DNA of 64,000 nt, taken from the NCBI GenBank assembly GCA_041300525.1, contig JBGLNJ010000001.1, positions 5,137,287-5,201,286 of the forward strand, read 5' to 3'. This DNA is from JBGLNJ01 sp041300525 (GTDB taxonomy: Bacteria > Chloroflexota > Anaerolineae > Fen-1058). The notes below the pieces were generated by a model. That model was not told the DNA's origin and ran no database searches. It saw only the letters and a program-made list of their open reading frames with translations. Positions 8,967 to 16,867 of the stretch are shown here, piece after piece (the stretch's first letter is position 1; each line of letters opens with the position of its first letter). The position numbers and the translations under genes are program-made.

Positions 8967-9197
8967 ATGGCGACAAATAGTGATTTTGCAATCCAAACGG
9001 AGAACCTGAGCAAGCACTTTGGCAAGTTTTACGCCGTCAACGGTGTGACGTTCAACGTGCGGCGGGCGAGCATCTTTGGCTTTCTTGGCCCCAACGGCGC
9101 GGGCAAGACGACGACGATGCGCGTGTTGCTGGGCTTGCTCGCGCCGTCGGCGGGACATGCGCTCGTGCTGGGCTATAACGTGGCGCATCAGCCGCGT
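8967..9197 (+). pseudogene. ABC transporter ATP-binding protein, 3' truncated
   Basis: The first 77 or so residues of an ABC ATPase: LSKHFGKFYAVNGVTF, Walker A GPNGAGKTT, and the start of the next strand (LLAPSAGHALVLGYNV). After AHQP the sequence changes into an AlkZ-related gene in another frame. The ATG at 8967 follows the right arm of the S23-like element. It is probably the second ATPase of the same exporter locus. Confidence 0.8.
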
Positions 9198-9202
9198 CCC
9201 TC

Positions 9203-9904
9203 TGGGATGCCATCGCCGGGCGGGTGGTCAAGACGACAAACAAGCACAGCGGTTATGAAATCGAGCGGACGTGGGGCTGGAAAGACGACGCGCTGAACAA
9301 GCGCCTGTGGTACTATGGCAAGCTGATTCGCCACAAGGCCACACTCGTCAGCCTGAGCTGCCTGCCCAACTTTTACGCGCTGAGCGAAAACTATGGCGAT
9401 TACGAGCATGACTATCTCGACGAATATCGCCAAGGCCAGTTGTCCGCTGAAGCCAAAGCGATCTATGAAGCCTTGTTGAAAAACGGCGCGCTCGACGCGA
9501 TTCGTCTTCGCCGCGAGGCACGCATGAGTTCAGAAGCCAGCAAGCCTCGCTTCGAGAAGGCGTTGACCGAATTGCAGGTGGGACTAAAAGTTTTGCCGGT
9601 AGGCATTGCCGAGGCTGGAGCCTGGCGCTATGCCTTTGTCTACGAAATTCTGCCGCGCTGGCTGCCGGATGTGCCAGAATGCGCACGGGCTATTGGGCGG
9701 GGTCAGGCCAAGCAGGCAATTCTCGATCAATATGTGCGCAATGTCATCGCTACAACATTGCCGATTGCATCGCGAGTGTTCGGCTGGTCGCTGGCCGATA
9801 CGCGCCAGGCCGCCGAAGCGTTGGCGCAGGAAAGTCATTTGACGCTGGACGTGAAGGTGACTGGCATCAGTGAATTGCAGGTGGTGACAAACGATGTGCT
9901 ATAG
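9203..9904 (+). CDS. AlkZ-related protein, copy A, start codon lost
   Basis: Encodes SLWDAIAGRVVKTTNKHSG onward, a small winged-helix AlkZ/YcaQ-related protein (WYYGKLIRHKATLVSL, LPVGIAEAGAWRYAF). AlkZ proper is a DNA glycosylase for crosslinks; this short relative has no proven activity. It lacks the ATG-Met-Pro present in copy B because the truncated ABC ATPase abuts it. The nearest usable start is GTG 9224. It is closely similar to copy B (10035) but differs at many third positions, so it is a divergent paralogue or a strain variant. Confidence 0.7.
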   Translation, partial: WDAIAGRVVKTTNKHSGYEIERTWGWKDDALNKRLWYYGKLIRHKATLVSLSCLPNFYALSENYGDYEHDYLDEYRQGQLSAEAKAIYEALLKNGALDAIRLRREARMSSEASKPRFEKALTELQVGLKVLPVGIAEAGAWRYAFVYEILPRWLPDVPECARAIGRGQAKQAILDQYVRNVIATTLPIASRVFGWSLADTRQAAEALAQESHLTLDVKVTGISELQVVTNDVL

Positions 9905-10034
9905 AGCTTGGGCCTCAACACTGCCGACACTGAACTCGGGTTCCTTTTCGCGTGGCGCATGATTGCGTGCTTGTGGGATCACCAAACGCGCACAGATAAC
10001 AATGTTTGCTGTTGATTGCGTGCAAGGTAACGAA

Positions 10035-10754
10035 ATGCCCTCCCTCTGGGATGCCATCGCCGGGCGGGTGGTCAAGACGACGAACAAGCACAGCGGTTAT
10101 GAGATCGAGCGGACGTGGGGCTGGAAGGATGAATCCCTCAACAAGCGTCAGTGGTACTATGGCAAGCTGATTCGCCACAAAGCCACGCTCGTCAGTCTTG
10201 GCTTTCTCCCCAACTTTTACGCGCTCAGCGAAAACTATGGCGACACTGAGCACGGCTACCTGGAAGAGTACCGCGCCGGGCGACTTTCGGCAGAGGCCAA
10301 GGCGATCTATGAGGCGCTGCTAAAGCACGGCGCGCTCGACGCGATTCGTCTTCGCCGCGAGTCTCGCATGAGTTCAGAAGCCAACAAGCCTCGCTTCGAA
10401 AAAGCATTGACCGAATTGCAGGCGGGACTAAAAGTTTTGCCGGTGGGCATTGCCGAGGCTGGCGCCTGGCGCTATGCCTTCATCTATGAGCTGCTGCCGC
10501 GTTGGCTGCCCGACGTGCCCGAACGCGCGCGCGGCATCGGGCGTGGACCGGCGCGGCGAGCGATTCTCGATCAATACATTCGCAACGTCATCGCCACGAC
10601 CCTACAGAGCGCCGCGCGAGTGTTCGGCTGGGCGCTGGCTGATACGCGCCAGGCCGCCGAAGCGTTGGCAAAAGAAGGGCGATTGTCGCTGGATGTCAAA
10701 GTGTCCAGCCTTGCCGGTGTATGCCTTCAGCGGCGCGACGTACATGAACTATAA
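10035..10754 (+). CDS. AlkZ-related protein, copy B, 3' end replaced
   Basis: Starts ATG-CCC-TCC with AAGGTAA five bases upstream and is the full-length N-terminal counterpart of copy A. The family match runs to about LSLDVKVS (10705). The last dozen codons differ from copy A and belong to another frame, joined to a surface-protein repeat. The locus 9203-10705 is therefore a direct duplication of roughly 0.68 kb separated by about 150 bases. Confidence 0.75.
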   Translation: MPSLWDAIAGRVVKTTNKHSGYEIERTWGWKDESLNKRQWYYGKLIRHKATLVSLGFLPNFYALSENYGDTEHGYLEEYRAGRLSAEAKAIYEALLKHGALDAIRLRRESRMSSEANKPRFEKALTELQAGLKVLPVGIAEAGAWRYAFIYELLPRWLPDVPERARGIGRGPARRAILDQYIRNVIATTLQSAARVFGWALADTRQAAEALAKEGRLSLDVKVSSLAGVCLQRRDVHEL

Positions 10755-10887
10755 TGGGGCGACGAATGTTTCTGGCCAGGTGACGCTTACACTGCCTCTG
10801 GGCAATTGCCGTTTCCGCGCAGACAAGGGCAGCGTGCAGTGGATCATCTTGTGGCTCGTAATGTGCGTGCCAATGTCGTCAAGTTAG
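10706..10887 (+). pseudogene. fragment of a carboxypeptidase-regulatory-like repeat protein
   Basis: The frame PVYAFSGATYMNYNGATNV, then GQVTLTLPLGNCRFRADKG, matches repeats of the type VYAFNG...TLPQGNYRFRADK found in large extracellular proteins. Only one repeat is present, fused in frame to the end of AlkZ copy B, and the reading continues without family similarity to a TAG at 10885. This is a short orphan piece rather than a gene. Confidence 0.5.
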
Positions 10888-11086
10888 GGCCGTAGCGTAG
10901 GGCCTTGTGCCCGTTTCCGCGCTTGGAAAGACGCCCACAAGGGGCTAGGCTTCGCTTATCTTAATGACATTGATGTGCGTGCTGGAAGAACTGGCCCAAC
11001 GCAAAGTCAAGGTCGGCCTGGATTTGCAGGCAAGTGATACAATATGGCGCAGGATAAGCAAGTCGCCCTGCGAGGAGAGAAACGAT

Positions 11087-11730
11087 ATGAGCAGCGATGC
11101 GCAAGATCAATTGCTTCGAGAGAACCTGGGAACCCGTGGAATCCGTTCGCTGCCTCAACCCAAATTCCCAGATGCAGATTTGGCCGTGCGAGCGCGCGGC
11201 ATTCGTCGCCCGCCGTACAAGGTGGACGTGTTGCTGGTGAATCCGCCGACGCCGGACGGCGCAATCTGGATTCGCAGCCAGCACCGTGTGGGCCGCCGCA
11301 GCCGCGAGAACATGATCTGGCCGCAGGTGAGCCTGGCGCAGTTGGCGGCGCTGCTTCATCCCGATTACAGCGTCGAGATCATTGACGCGAATGCCCTGCG
11401 CATGGGGTGGTCCGAGTTTGAAAAGTTGCTGCGCGAAAAACGTCCGCGCTTTTACATCACCCAGGTCACTGCGCCAACGCTGACCAACGACATGTACGGC
11501 GTGTTCCTGGCGCGCAGCCTGGGCGCGATCACGCTGGGATTCGGCACGCACGTCACCCCGATGCCGCGCGAGACGATGGAACAGTTCCCCGCGTTGGATT
11601 TTGTCCTGCGCGGCGAGCCGGAGTTGACCTTCCGCGAATTGTTGGACACGATTCGGGCGGCGGACGGTGCGTGGCGTGTGTTGGATGGCAAGCTGATCAT
11701 GGCGAATGGAGAATCCGCCGATGCCGGCGG
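11087..11730 (+). pseudogene. B12-binding N-terminal domain of a radical SAM protein, 3' truncated
   Basis: The ATG is preceded by GAGGAGAG, and TGATACAAT near 11036 could be an extended -10. Residues 45-190 form a cobalamin-binding-like domain as in BchE/hopanoid-type B12 radical SAM enzymes: VDVLLVNPPTPDG, SLAQLAALL, VEIIDANAL, DFVLRGEPELTFRELL. The CxxxCxxC radical SAM core should follow but coding breaks off near 11730, where an antisense methyltransferase fragment begins. Confidence 0.7.
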
Positions 11731-11732
11731 GC

Positions 11733-12058
11733 TCATGAATTGCGCCAGTTGCCGGCTATCGCCGCGCGCTGACACGATTCCACCATCTCATCATCAAGCT
11801 CCAAGCCCGTCAATTGCCAGTCAGGATGCTTGCCTGCCAGATAGAATAACGAAATACCACGCCCACAACCTGTATCTAAAACTCGAGCATTCCGTGGCAG
11901 ATTCAATCGCTCGACTACGTTGCAAACATGTGTGTTACGGATACGCGTGTGCATATCAGGCGCGCCCAGCACATACCATACCAGACGCTTTGTCAAGGTG
12001 GTCTGCCCTTGCCACTGTGGTTGACCGATGCGTGTATATTCCCAAAAAGACAATGCCA
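11733..12058 (-). pseudogene. class I SAM methyltransferase, 3' truncated
   Basis: The ATG at 12058 has GGAGGG about 6 bases upstream, so this is a true start. Residues 50-85 contain motif I, VLDTGCGRGISLFYL, and LTGLELDDEM (motif II acidic residue). Only about 100 residues remain before an out-of-family end. It is the last gene of a minus-strand operon after the two glycosyltransferases; its Shine-Dalgarno region overlaps the stop of the GT4 gene, so coupling is likely. It probably methylates a glycan or lipid intermediate. Confidence 0.7.
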
Positions 12059-12061
12059 TAT

Positions 12062-13246
12062 TCACCCTCCTGAATCCTTGCGCGAATCTAACACTTGCTG
12101 GTAGAAAGTCTCCAGGCCATCCACCAGTCGCTCCCAACTGAACACATCTTCAGCAGCCTGCCGAGCTGCCCGCCCCATTGCCTCACGCTGGCCGGCGTCA
12201 CCTAACAACTCGAGCGTACGCACCGCGAAATCATGTGCGTCATCACGAGCCACGACGCCGAGTTGATATTGAGGGATCACGTTGGCCAGATCGCCAACAC
12301 AAGTTGCCACGACAGGCCGACCAACTGTCATATAGTCATTCAGCTTAAACGGCCACCGCCCACGATTCGCGCCACTATCACATAAGGGTAACCAGCCTAG
12401 ATCACATGCAGCCAAATACTGATAGATCTGTTCAGATGTCACTGGTCCGGTACGAACCACCGCAGATGGGTCATCCATCAATGCTTCGATGCGACGATTA
12501 AAGTAACCCACCAATACCAACCGCACGGAGGGAATCATTTGCTGCACATAGTTAAATGCTGATGCCATCAACCTGGCATCACGGATAAAGATGCCACCCA
12601 CATAGCCAATGAGCGGCGCCGCGACTGGCAATCCCAGTGTCCGTCGAGCCTCCAGCTTTCCCAGCGGCTCTCGACTTGTATCAGATCCATTGCGGAGCAA
12701 CAAAATGGACTCTGGTCGCACGCCCAATGTGATGGCTCGTTCGCGCAAAAACGAGTTAATCACAGTTGTCCCATCCGCACGCGCCCGAAAGCGACTTTCA
12801 AAAAAAGTCTCGATAGGCCGCAGCACATCACGCACGAGTGGATTGGGGCGCTCTTCGACCGAGCCGCCGCGCCCGAACCAGTCGCACCAGTCCATCACTA
12901 ACTTGGCGCCGCGCCGCTGAGCTGAGAGTGCGGGAAAGATGACGACCGGGCGCGATTCGAAAGCATGAATGATGTCAAATGAGCGTCCGCGCAACCAGGC
13001 GATGCGGCAAAGTGTGTCCCACGCATCCCAGCCCGAGCGCAACGAGCCGGGCAGCAGGTCGGGCGTCTCGACGACGTGAATGCCATTTTCGTCACGCTCG
13101 TCGAGTTTGAGGCGTGAGCGAGGCGATATTGCCATCAAGGTCACAGTGTGCCCGCGCCTGGCGAGCACCCGGCAAAAATGGAACGCTCGCCAGTACGTGC
13201 CTTTGCCAACTTGGTTAAAAACAATCATTAAGACGCGCAAGCCCAC
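12062..13246 (-). CDS. glycosyltransferase family 4
   Basis: A 394-residue GT-B enzyme. The N-terminal domain carries VGKGTYWRAFHFCRVLARRGH; the C-terminal domain has LIGYVGGIFIRDARL, the LACDLGWLPLCDS region and FKLNDYMTVGRPVVAT, equivalent to the nucleotide-sugar site of GT4. It starts at GTG immediately after the TGA of the GT2 gene. It likely adds a sugar during assembly of a surface polysaccharide at the cytoplasmic face of the membrane. Donor and acceptor cannot be read from the sequence. Confidence 0.8.
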   Translation of the reverse strand: MGLRVLMIVFNQVGKGTYWRAFHFCRVLARRGHTVTLMAISPRSRLKLDERDENGIHVVETPDLLPGSLRSGWDAWDTLCRIAWLRGRSFDIIHAFESRPVVIFPALSAQRRGAKLVMDWCDWFGRGGSVEERPNPLVRDVLRPIETFFESRFRARADGTTVINSFLRERAITLGVRPESILLLRNGSDTSREPLGKLEARRTLGLPVAAPLIGYVGGIFIRDARLMASAFNYVQQMIPSVRLVLVGYFNRRIEALMDDPSAVVRTGPVTSEQIYQYLAACDLGWLPLCDSGANRGRWPFKLNDYMTVGRPVVATCVGDLANVIPQYQLGVVARDDAHDFAVRTLELLGDAGQREAMGRAARQAAEDVFSWERLVDGLETFYQQVLDSRKDSGG

Positions 13247-14140
13247 TCACCTCGGTTGATCTGCTAATCCATCCCGCAATCCGCGCCAGTAAGACGCAAG
13301 TGCAGTGAATTTGCGCTGAACCGCTAGTCGAATCGTCGTCTTGATCGCGCTGCCCAGGCGGTAGGGAAAGATGATCAGCCAGCGCCAACCACACACATGC
13401 TTGCGAAAGAACAGTACACTGCTGCGCCCCATCCAGTATCGCTCGTAAGGCGTGTCCACTCCGCCACTAGCCCGCGCAACCTTGTGCCACATTTTAGCTT
13501 GCGGCACGAGCAGCGTCCTGAATCCCGCTTCGCGGACGCGCAGACTTAGATCGGCATCGTCATAATAGTAAAAGAATCGCTCGTCGAGCAAGCCAATCTT
13601 GTCTGTCAACCGGCGAGGCAGCAGCACAGCACACGCCGTGACGTGCTCGCGCTCGACGACCGTTTCCCACTGCCCCTCATCCACGCAGCCGCGCACCTCG
13701 CCGCCCTTTTCGAGCGTCCACACGTTCAGCCCTGCGCCGACCGACCAGATGACGTTCGGGCGCGAGTAATAGTAAATCTTGGGCACGAGCATCCCGACCG
13801 ATTCGTCCATCGCGTGAGCCATCAGATGATCAAGCAGCGATGGATCAACTATCGTGTCATTGTTAAGCAAAAAGAGGTACTCGGCACCGCGCTCCAGCCC
13901 GCGCTTCATCCCTTGATTGACCGCCGCCGAAAAGCCGCGATTTGCCGGATTCGCAATATACCCGACCTGCGGGAATTGCGCGGCGACGGCTTCGCGCGTT
14001 CCATCGGTCGAGGCGTTGTCTACCAGCACGACGCGAAAATTCGGATAGGTAATACGAAACACAGATTCGAGACATTCGAGAGTGTCCCGGCGCTGGTTCC
14101 ATGTGATCACAACGACATAGACAAACGGCTTATCACTCAC
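13247..14140 (-). CDS. glycosyltransferase family 2, rhamnosyltransferase-like
   Basis: A 297-residue GT-A enzyme: VVVITWNQRRDTLECLESV, VLVDNASTDGT, NRGFSAAVNQG, a DxD-like LLNNDT, and FFYYYDDADLSLR with the catalytic-base region. The order matches WbbL/RfbF-like transferases that extend O-antigen or capsule-type polymers. The GTG start overlaps the TGA of an upstream glycosyltransferase remnant (GTGA), so three glycosyltransferase genes and a methyltransferase were once co-transcribed. Confidence 0.85.
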   Translation of the reverse strand: MSDKPFVYVVVITWNQRRDTLECLESVFRITYPNFRVVLVDNASTDGTREAVAAQFPQVGYIANPANRGFSAAVNQGMKRGLERGAEYLFLLNNDTIVDPSLLDHLMAHAMDESVGMLVPKIYYYSRPNVIWSVGAGLNVWTLEKGGEVRGCVDEGQWETVVEREHVTACAVLLPRRLTDKIGLLDERFFYYYDDADLSLRVREAGFRTLLVPQAKMWHKVARASGGVDTPYERYWMGRSSVLFFRKHVCGWRWLIIFPYRLGSAIKTTIRLAVQRKFTALASYWRGLRDGLADQPR

Positions 14141-14276
14141 GCGCCTGTCCCACTATGAAATGTTCTATCGTTTCGCTCAGTCGCCGCCAGCTTTCCCCAT
14201 TAGCTTGCGCGTGAACATTGTCTCTCAGTTGATTTAAAAGCTCCGGCGGTAAAGGATGACCATGCGCACGATCTCG
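14137..14276 (-). pseudogene. C-terminal scrap of a glycosyltransferase
   Basis: The minus frame reads HGHPLPPELLNQLRDNV then SWRRLSETIEHFI and stops at TGA 14137-14139, overlapping the GTG of the GT2 gene. The look is that of the last helix of a GT4 protein. A stop precedes it at 14277, so only about 45 codons survive. Confidence 0.5.
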
Positions 14277-14343
14277 TCAAATGTCCTGCGCAGCTACGGA
14301 TACTGTTTTATCACGACTATGGCTCGTTGTCAAGTCGTGTTTG

Positions 14344-14439
14344 CCTGGTGATTACCCACAAGTCCGATTTTGCCTGTAAAATCAAGGGGGCCAAGTGCCC
14401 GATTTTCGGCCACATTTCGACTTGTGGGCAATCACCAGG
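14344..14439. repeat. 96-bp inverted-repeat element
   Basis: Twenty-base arms CCTGGTGATTACCCACAAGT (14344-14363) and its complement (14420-14439) match at 19 of 20 positions. The inner part also pairs partly around two CCGATTTT-like blocks. It encodes nothing and looks like a miniature inverted-repeat element or a long RNA hairpin. Confidence 0.6.
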
Positions 14440-14468
14440 TGTTTGCCCTCTTGAGTAGCAAGGTGTTT

Positions 14469-14497
14469 CGTAGGACAAGTTGCCAACTTGTCCTACG
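14469..14497. repeat. perfect 13-bp hairpin, GTAGGRCAAG family
   Basis: CGTAGGACAAGTT, loop GCC, then the exact complement. A close relative with arms GTAGGGCAAGAT and the same GCC loop occurs at 57260-57286, so this is an interspersed repeat. No T-run follows, so it is not a standard terminator. Confidence 0.7.
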
Positions 14498-14547
14498 CGC
14501 TCTAACGCTCTGCTATCGAAGAGTGCATCTTTGACTTGCTCCGGCCG

Positions 14548-14583
14548 ACTGGTTGACCGATTGACGGGTCACTGATCACTGGC
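14548..14583. repeat. degenerate period-7 tract
   Basis: About five seven-base units (ACTGGTT, GACCGAT, TGACGGG, TCACTGA, TCACTGG) end on the stop codon of the luciferase-like gene. Confidence 0.55.
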
Positions 14584-15578
14584 TACGCCTGCGCGAACGT
14601 GTCCACCATCATCTTCACGTCGCCCAGCGGATAGAGGATCGGGCAGGTGCAACCGTTGGCGCGGTACTCGGCCACTTTGCGGCGTACCTCGTCGGGCGAG
14701 CCGGACGCAGTGATGAGCTGCACCACGTCGTCGGGCACTAGCTGCATGGCGCGCTCGACGTCTTCTTCGGTGGCGGGCCAGTGCAGCACCTTGCCGATCT
14801 CGTCGAGCAATTCCTGCGAGACGCCGCTGGCCTTCATAATGTGCGGCTGCTGGCCCAGGTATTGCGTCACGAGTTTGCGCGCGCCGTCGAGCGCCTTTTT
14901 GCGGTCGGTGTCCACCGAGCAGACGACGAGCTGGGGCCGGTCAATGTCGTCCAGCTTGCGGCCGGCTTTCTTGGCGCCGATTTCCAGGTGAGCCAATGCG
15001 TCCATGTTGTACTTGGGACTCACGAGATAATTGAGCACCACGCCGTCGCCGATCTCGCCGGCCAGCTCCATCATCTGCATCCCCGTCGCGCCGATGTAGA
15101 TGGGCACGTGGCGCGGCTCGCGGCGGCCGTGGACGATGTCGTGCTCGATGCCGGTGACGTTGACAAACTCGCCGTGGAATGTGACGTTCTTCATCGCCAG
15201 CAAGTCGCGCACGACGGTGACGACTTCCTTCATCGCCTTGAGCGGCTTGGAGCGAGTGATGCCCACATTCTTGGCGAGCGGATCCCACCATGCGCCGATG
15301 CCGCAAATGACGCGGTCGGGGGCCAGGTCGTCGAGCGTGAGGAAGGTGGTGGAGATGATGGCGGCGTTGCGCGTCCAGTTGTTGATGACGCCGGAGCCGA
15401 TCTTGATCTTGCTGGTCACGGCGGCAAACGCGGCCATCGGCACGATGGCGTCGCGCACCAGTCGGCTTTCCGCTTGCCACACCGCTTCAAAGCCTCGGCT
15501 TTCGGCATATTTCACATATTCCATTCCTTCGCGGATGGGATGCGCGTCTTGCAGGTACATGGCAACTCGTTCGGACAT
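14583..15578 (-). CDS. LLM-class F420-dependent oxidoreductase
   Basis: A 331-residue luciferase-like (bacterial luciferase TIM-barrel) protein beginning MSERVAMYLQDAHPI. Family features: EGMEYVKYAESRGFEAVWQAE, the ICGIGAWWDP loop, and PIYIGATGMQMMELAGEIGDG. Such enzymes use F420, and the cofC and cofD genes beside it support that over FMN. The ATG at 15578 follows AAAGGAG by about 8 bases; the longer upstream frame is not conserved. The substrate is unknown; methylene-tetrahydromethanopterin reductase-like annotation is common for this group. Confidence 0.85.
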   Translation of the reverse strand: MSERVAMYLQDAHPIREGMEYVKYAESRGFEAVWQAESRLVRDAIVPMAAFAAVTSKIKIGSGVINNWTRNAAIISTTFLTLDDLAPDRVICGIGAWWDPLAKNVGITRSKPLKAMKEVVTVVRDLLAMKNVTFHGEFVNVTGIEHDIVHGRREPRHVPIYIGATGMQMMELAGEIGDGVVLNYLVSPKYNMDALAHLEIGAKKAGRKLDDIDRPQLVVCSVDTDRKKALDGARKLVTQYLGQQPHIMKASGVSQELLDEIGKVLHWPATEEDVERAMQLVPDDVVQLITASGSPDEVRRKVAEYRANGCTCPILYPLGDVKMMVDTFAQA

Positions 15579-15597
15579 GGGGCAACTCCTTTCGATT

Positions 15598-15655
15598 TGC
15601 GTAAAACGTGTTGCGTGTTTCGTGTTGCGTGACGGAACACGCAACACGAAATAGG
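15598..15655. repeat. period-7 repeat hairpin
   Basis: CpG at 15600, 15607, 15614, 15621, 15628, then 15633, 15640 and 15647. TTTCGTGTTGCGTG (15618-15631 region) pairs perfectly with CACGCAACACGAAA across a six-base loop. It fills the gap between the luciferase-like gene and cofC. Confidence 0.85.
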
Positions 15656-15672
15656 CGCTTGCCAGAAATATC

Positions 15673-16323
15673 CTACTCTGAAAAGTGGGCCGCGTCAAGC
15701 GCCTCGACATGCAACCTGCGACCTGCGACTTGCTTCCAATCCGCCGGGGTATCAAGGTCGAGCGCGACGGTGGGCGAGCGGTAGATGTGGAGCGCCAGTT
15801 GGGATGTCTCGGCCTGGGCGCAGTGTTCGTAAAAGCTCCGCGGCCCGAAGGCAAAGTTGAGCGCGTCGGGCGGACGCAGCAACAGGGCATTCGTGCCCTC
15901 GCCGCGCGCATCCGGCGCGATGACGGCACAGCGCGGTTCGCGGGCCAAATCGAGTATTGCCATGATGTCGCCGGAGGTCAATAGCGGCAAATCGGCGGGA
16001 AGCACCAGCACGGCCTGCGCGCCGCGCGCCATCGCCCACTCGCGCGCCTGGTTCAGGGCCGCGTTCAGCCCCGACTCGCTTTCCGCCAACGCCGTTGCGC
16101 CTTGACGACGCGCCAGGTCGAGCGCAGTCATGTCTCGGCTGACGACGCAAGCGGCAAGTGGCAAGTTGCAAGATGCAAGTGTGTCGAGTGTGCGGGACAG
16201 AAGCGACCGAGCAAGTGCCGCGCGAATCGGTTTGGACACAACCGGGCTAAGGCGGCTCTTGGCGCGCCGGAAAGGTTTGACCGGTATGATGGCGCAAATA
16301 TCAAATGCCAAATCTAAATCCAC
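15673..16323 (-). CDS. cofC: 2-phospho-L-lactate / phosphoenolpyruvate guanylyltransferase
   Basis: A 216-residue nucleotidyltransferase of coenzyme F420 synthesis; it activates 2-phospholactate or phosphoenolpyruvate with GTP for CofD. Motifs: AIIPVKPFRRAKSRL at the N-terminus, VLVLPADLPLLTSGDI in the centre, GEGTNALLLRPP. Two period-7 tracts lie inside the reading frame (15707-15737 and 16145-16187), coding RRLHV and ASCNLPLAA, and the second looks like an insertion in a loop. It is followed by the luciferase-like oxidoreductase and preceded by cofD. Confidence 0.85.
   Translation of the reverse strand: MDLDLAFDICAIIPVKPFRRAKSRLSPVVSKPIRAALARSLLSRTLDTLASCNLPLAACVVSRDMTALDLARRQGATALAESESGLNAALNQAREWAMARGAQAVLVLPADLPLLTSGDIMAILDLAREPRCAVIAPDARGEGTNALLLRPPDALNFAFGPRSFYEHCAQAETSQLALHIYRSPTVALDLDTPADWKQVAGRRLHVEALDAAHFSE
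15707..15737. repeat. period-7 tract inside cofC, 3' part
   Basis: TGC/GC steps at 15711, 15718, 15725 and 15732 (units like ACCTGCG). Translated in frame near the C-terminus of CofC. Confidence 0.7.
16145..16187. repeat. period-7 tract inside cofC, 5' part
   Basis: GCAAG recurs at 16147, 16154, 16161, 16168 and 16175 (GCAAGTG, GCAAGTT, GCAAGAT). On the coding strand it reads CTTGC units. It is an approximate inverted partner of the tract at 15707. Confidence 0.8.
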
Positions 16324-16328
16324 ATTAG

Positions 16329-16370
16329 AGGTCAGAGGTCGGAAATCGGAAATCCGAAATCGAATCAGGC
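16329..16370. repeat. period-7 tract between cofD and cofC
   Basis: TC at 16332, 16339, 16346, 16353 and 16360 (units like GGAAATC). It covers the stop codon of cofD and most of the 41-base gap to cofC. Confidence 0.7.
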
Positions 16371-16850
16371 AGGAATGGTGCGCGCAAAGTCGAGCATCTC
16401 ATGGGCCAGTCTCGCTCGGTCAGCGGCGTCGCGCATGAGCGCATCGGTGACGAGGACGCGCATGTTGAGCCGTTCGATCTCGGCGCGCTGCTCGGCGTCG
16501 GCCCGGTCTATCACAAAGCCGTCGAGGAAATCGGCATAGTGACGCGCCACGGCGAGCGCGGTCGGCGACTGTCCCAACTCGCGGAACATTTTGGCAGCGG
16601 GGCCTTTGACCGCTTGCCCCCCGATGATGGGCGATACGGCGAGGGTGCGCTGCTCTCGCAGTTGCTCGCGCACGCCGGAAAGCGAAATGATCGGGTCAAT
16701 GCTGACGAACGGATTGGATGGGCACAGCACCACCAGGTCGGCGGCGTCGAGCGCGGCTCTAACTTCGATGGATAGCCGGGCGCGTTCGATGCCGCGAAAG
16801 TGAATACGGCGGCAACGTCTTTGCACGCACCCAAGCCCCGCTTTCCGCAT
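16365..16850 (-). pseudogene. cofD: 2-phospho-L-lactate transferase, 5' truncated
   Basis: The C-terminal half of CofD, which joins the activated three-carbon unit to FO to make F420-0. Diagnostic stretches: LVVLCPSNPFVSIDPI, VSPIIGGQAVKGPAAKM, DGFVIDRADA and a terminal DALMRDAADRARLA. Coding is convincing from about CVQRRCRRIHFRG; before that it meets a plus-strand radical SAM gene that is also headless. About half of the usual 310 residues is missing. Confidence 0.8.
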
Positions 16851-16867
16851 CCGGCTGGCGGCAAGTT

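Noticed and set aside
8949..9296. Single fused ABC ATPase / AlkZ protein
   Set aside because: The AlkZ part is in a different frame from the ATPase; the short fused tail has no homology.
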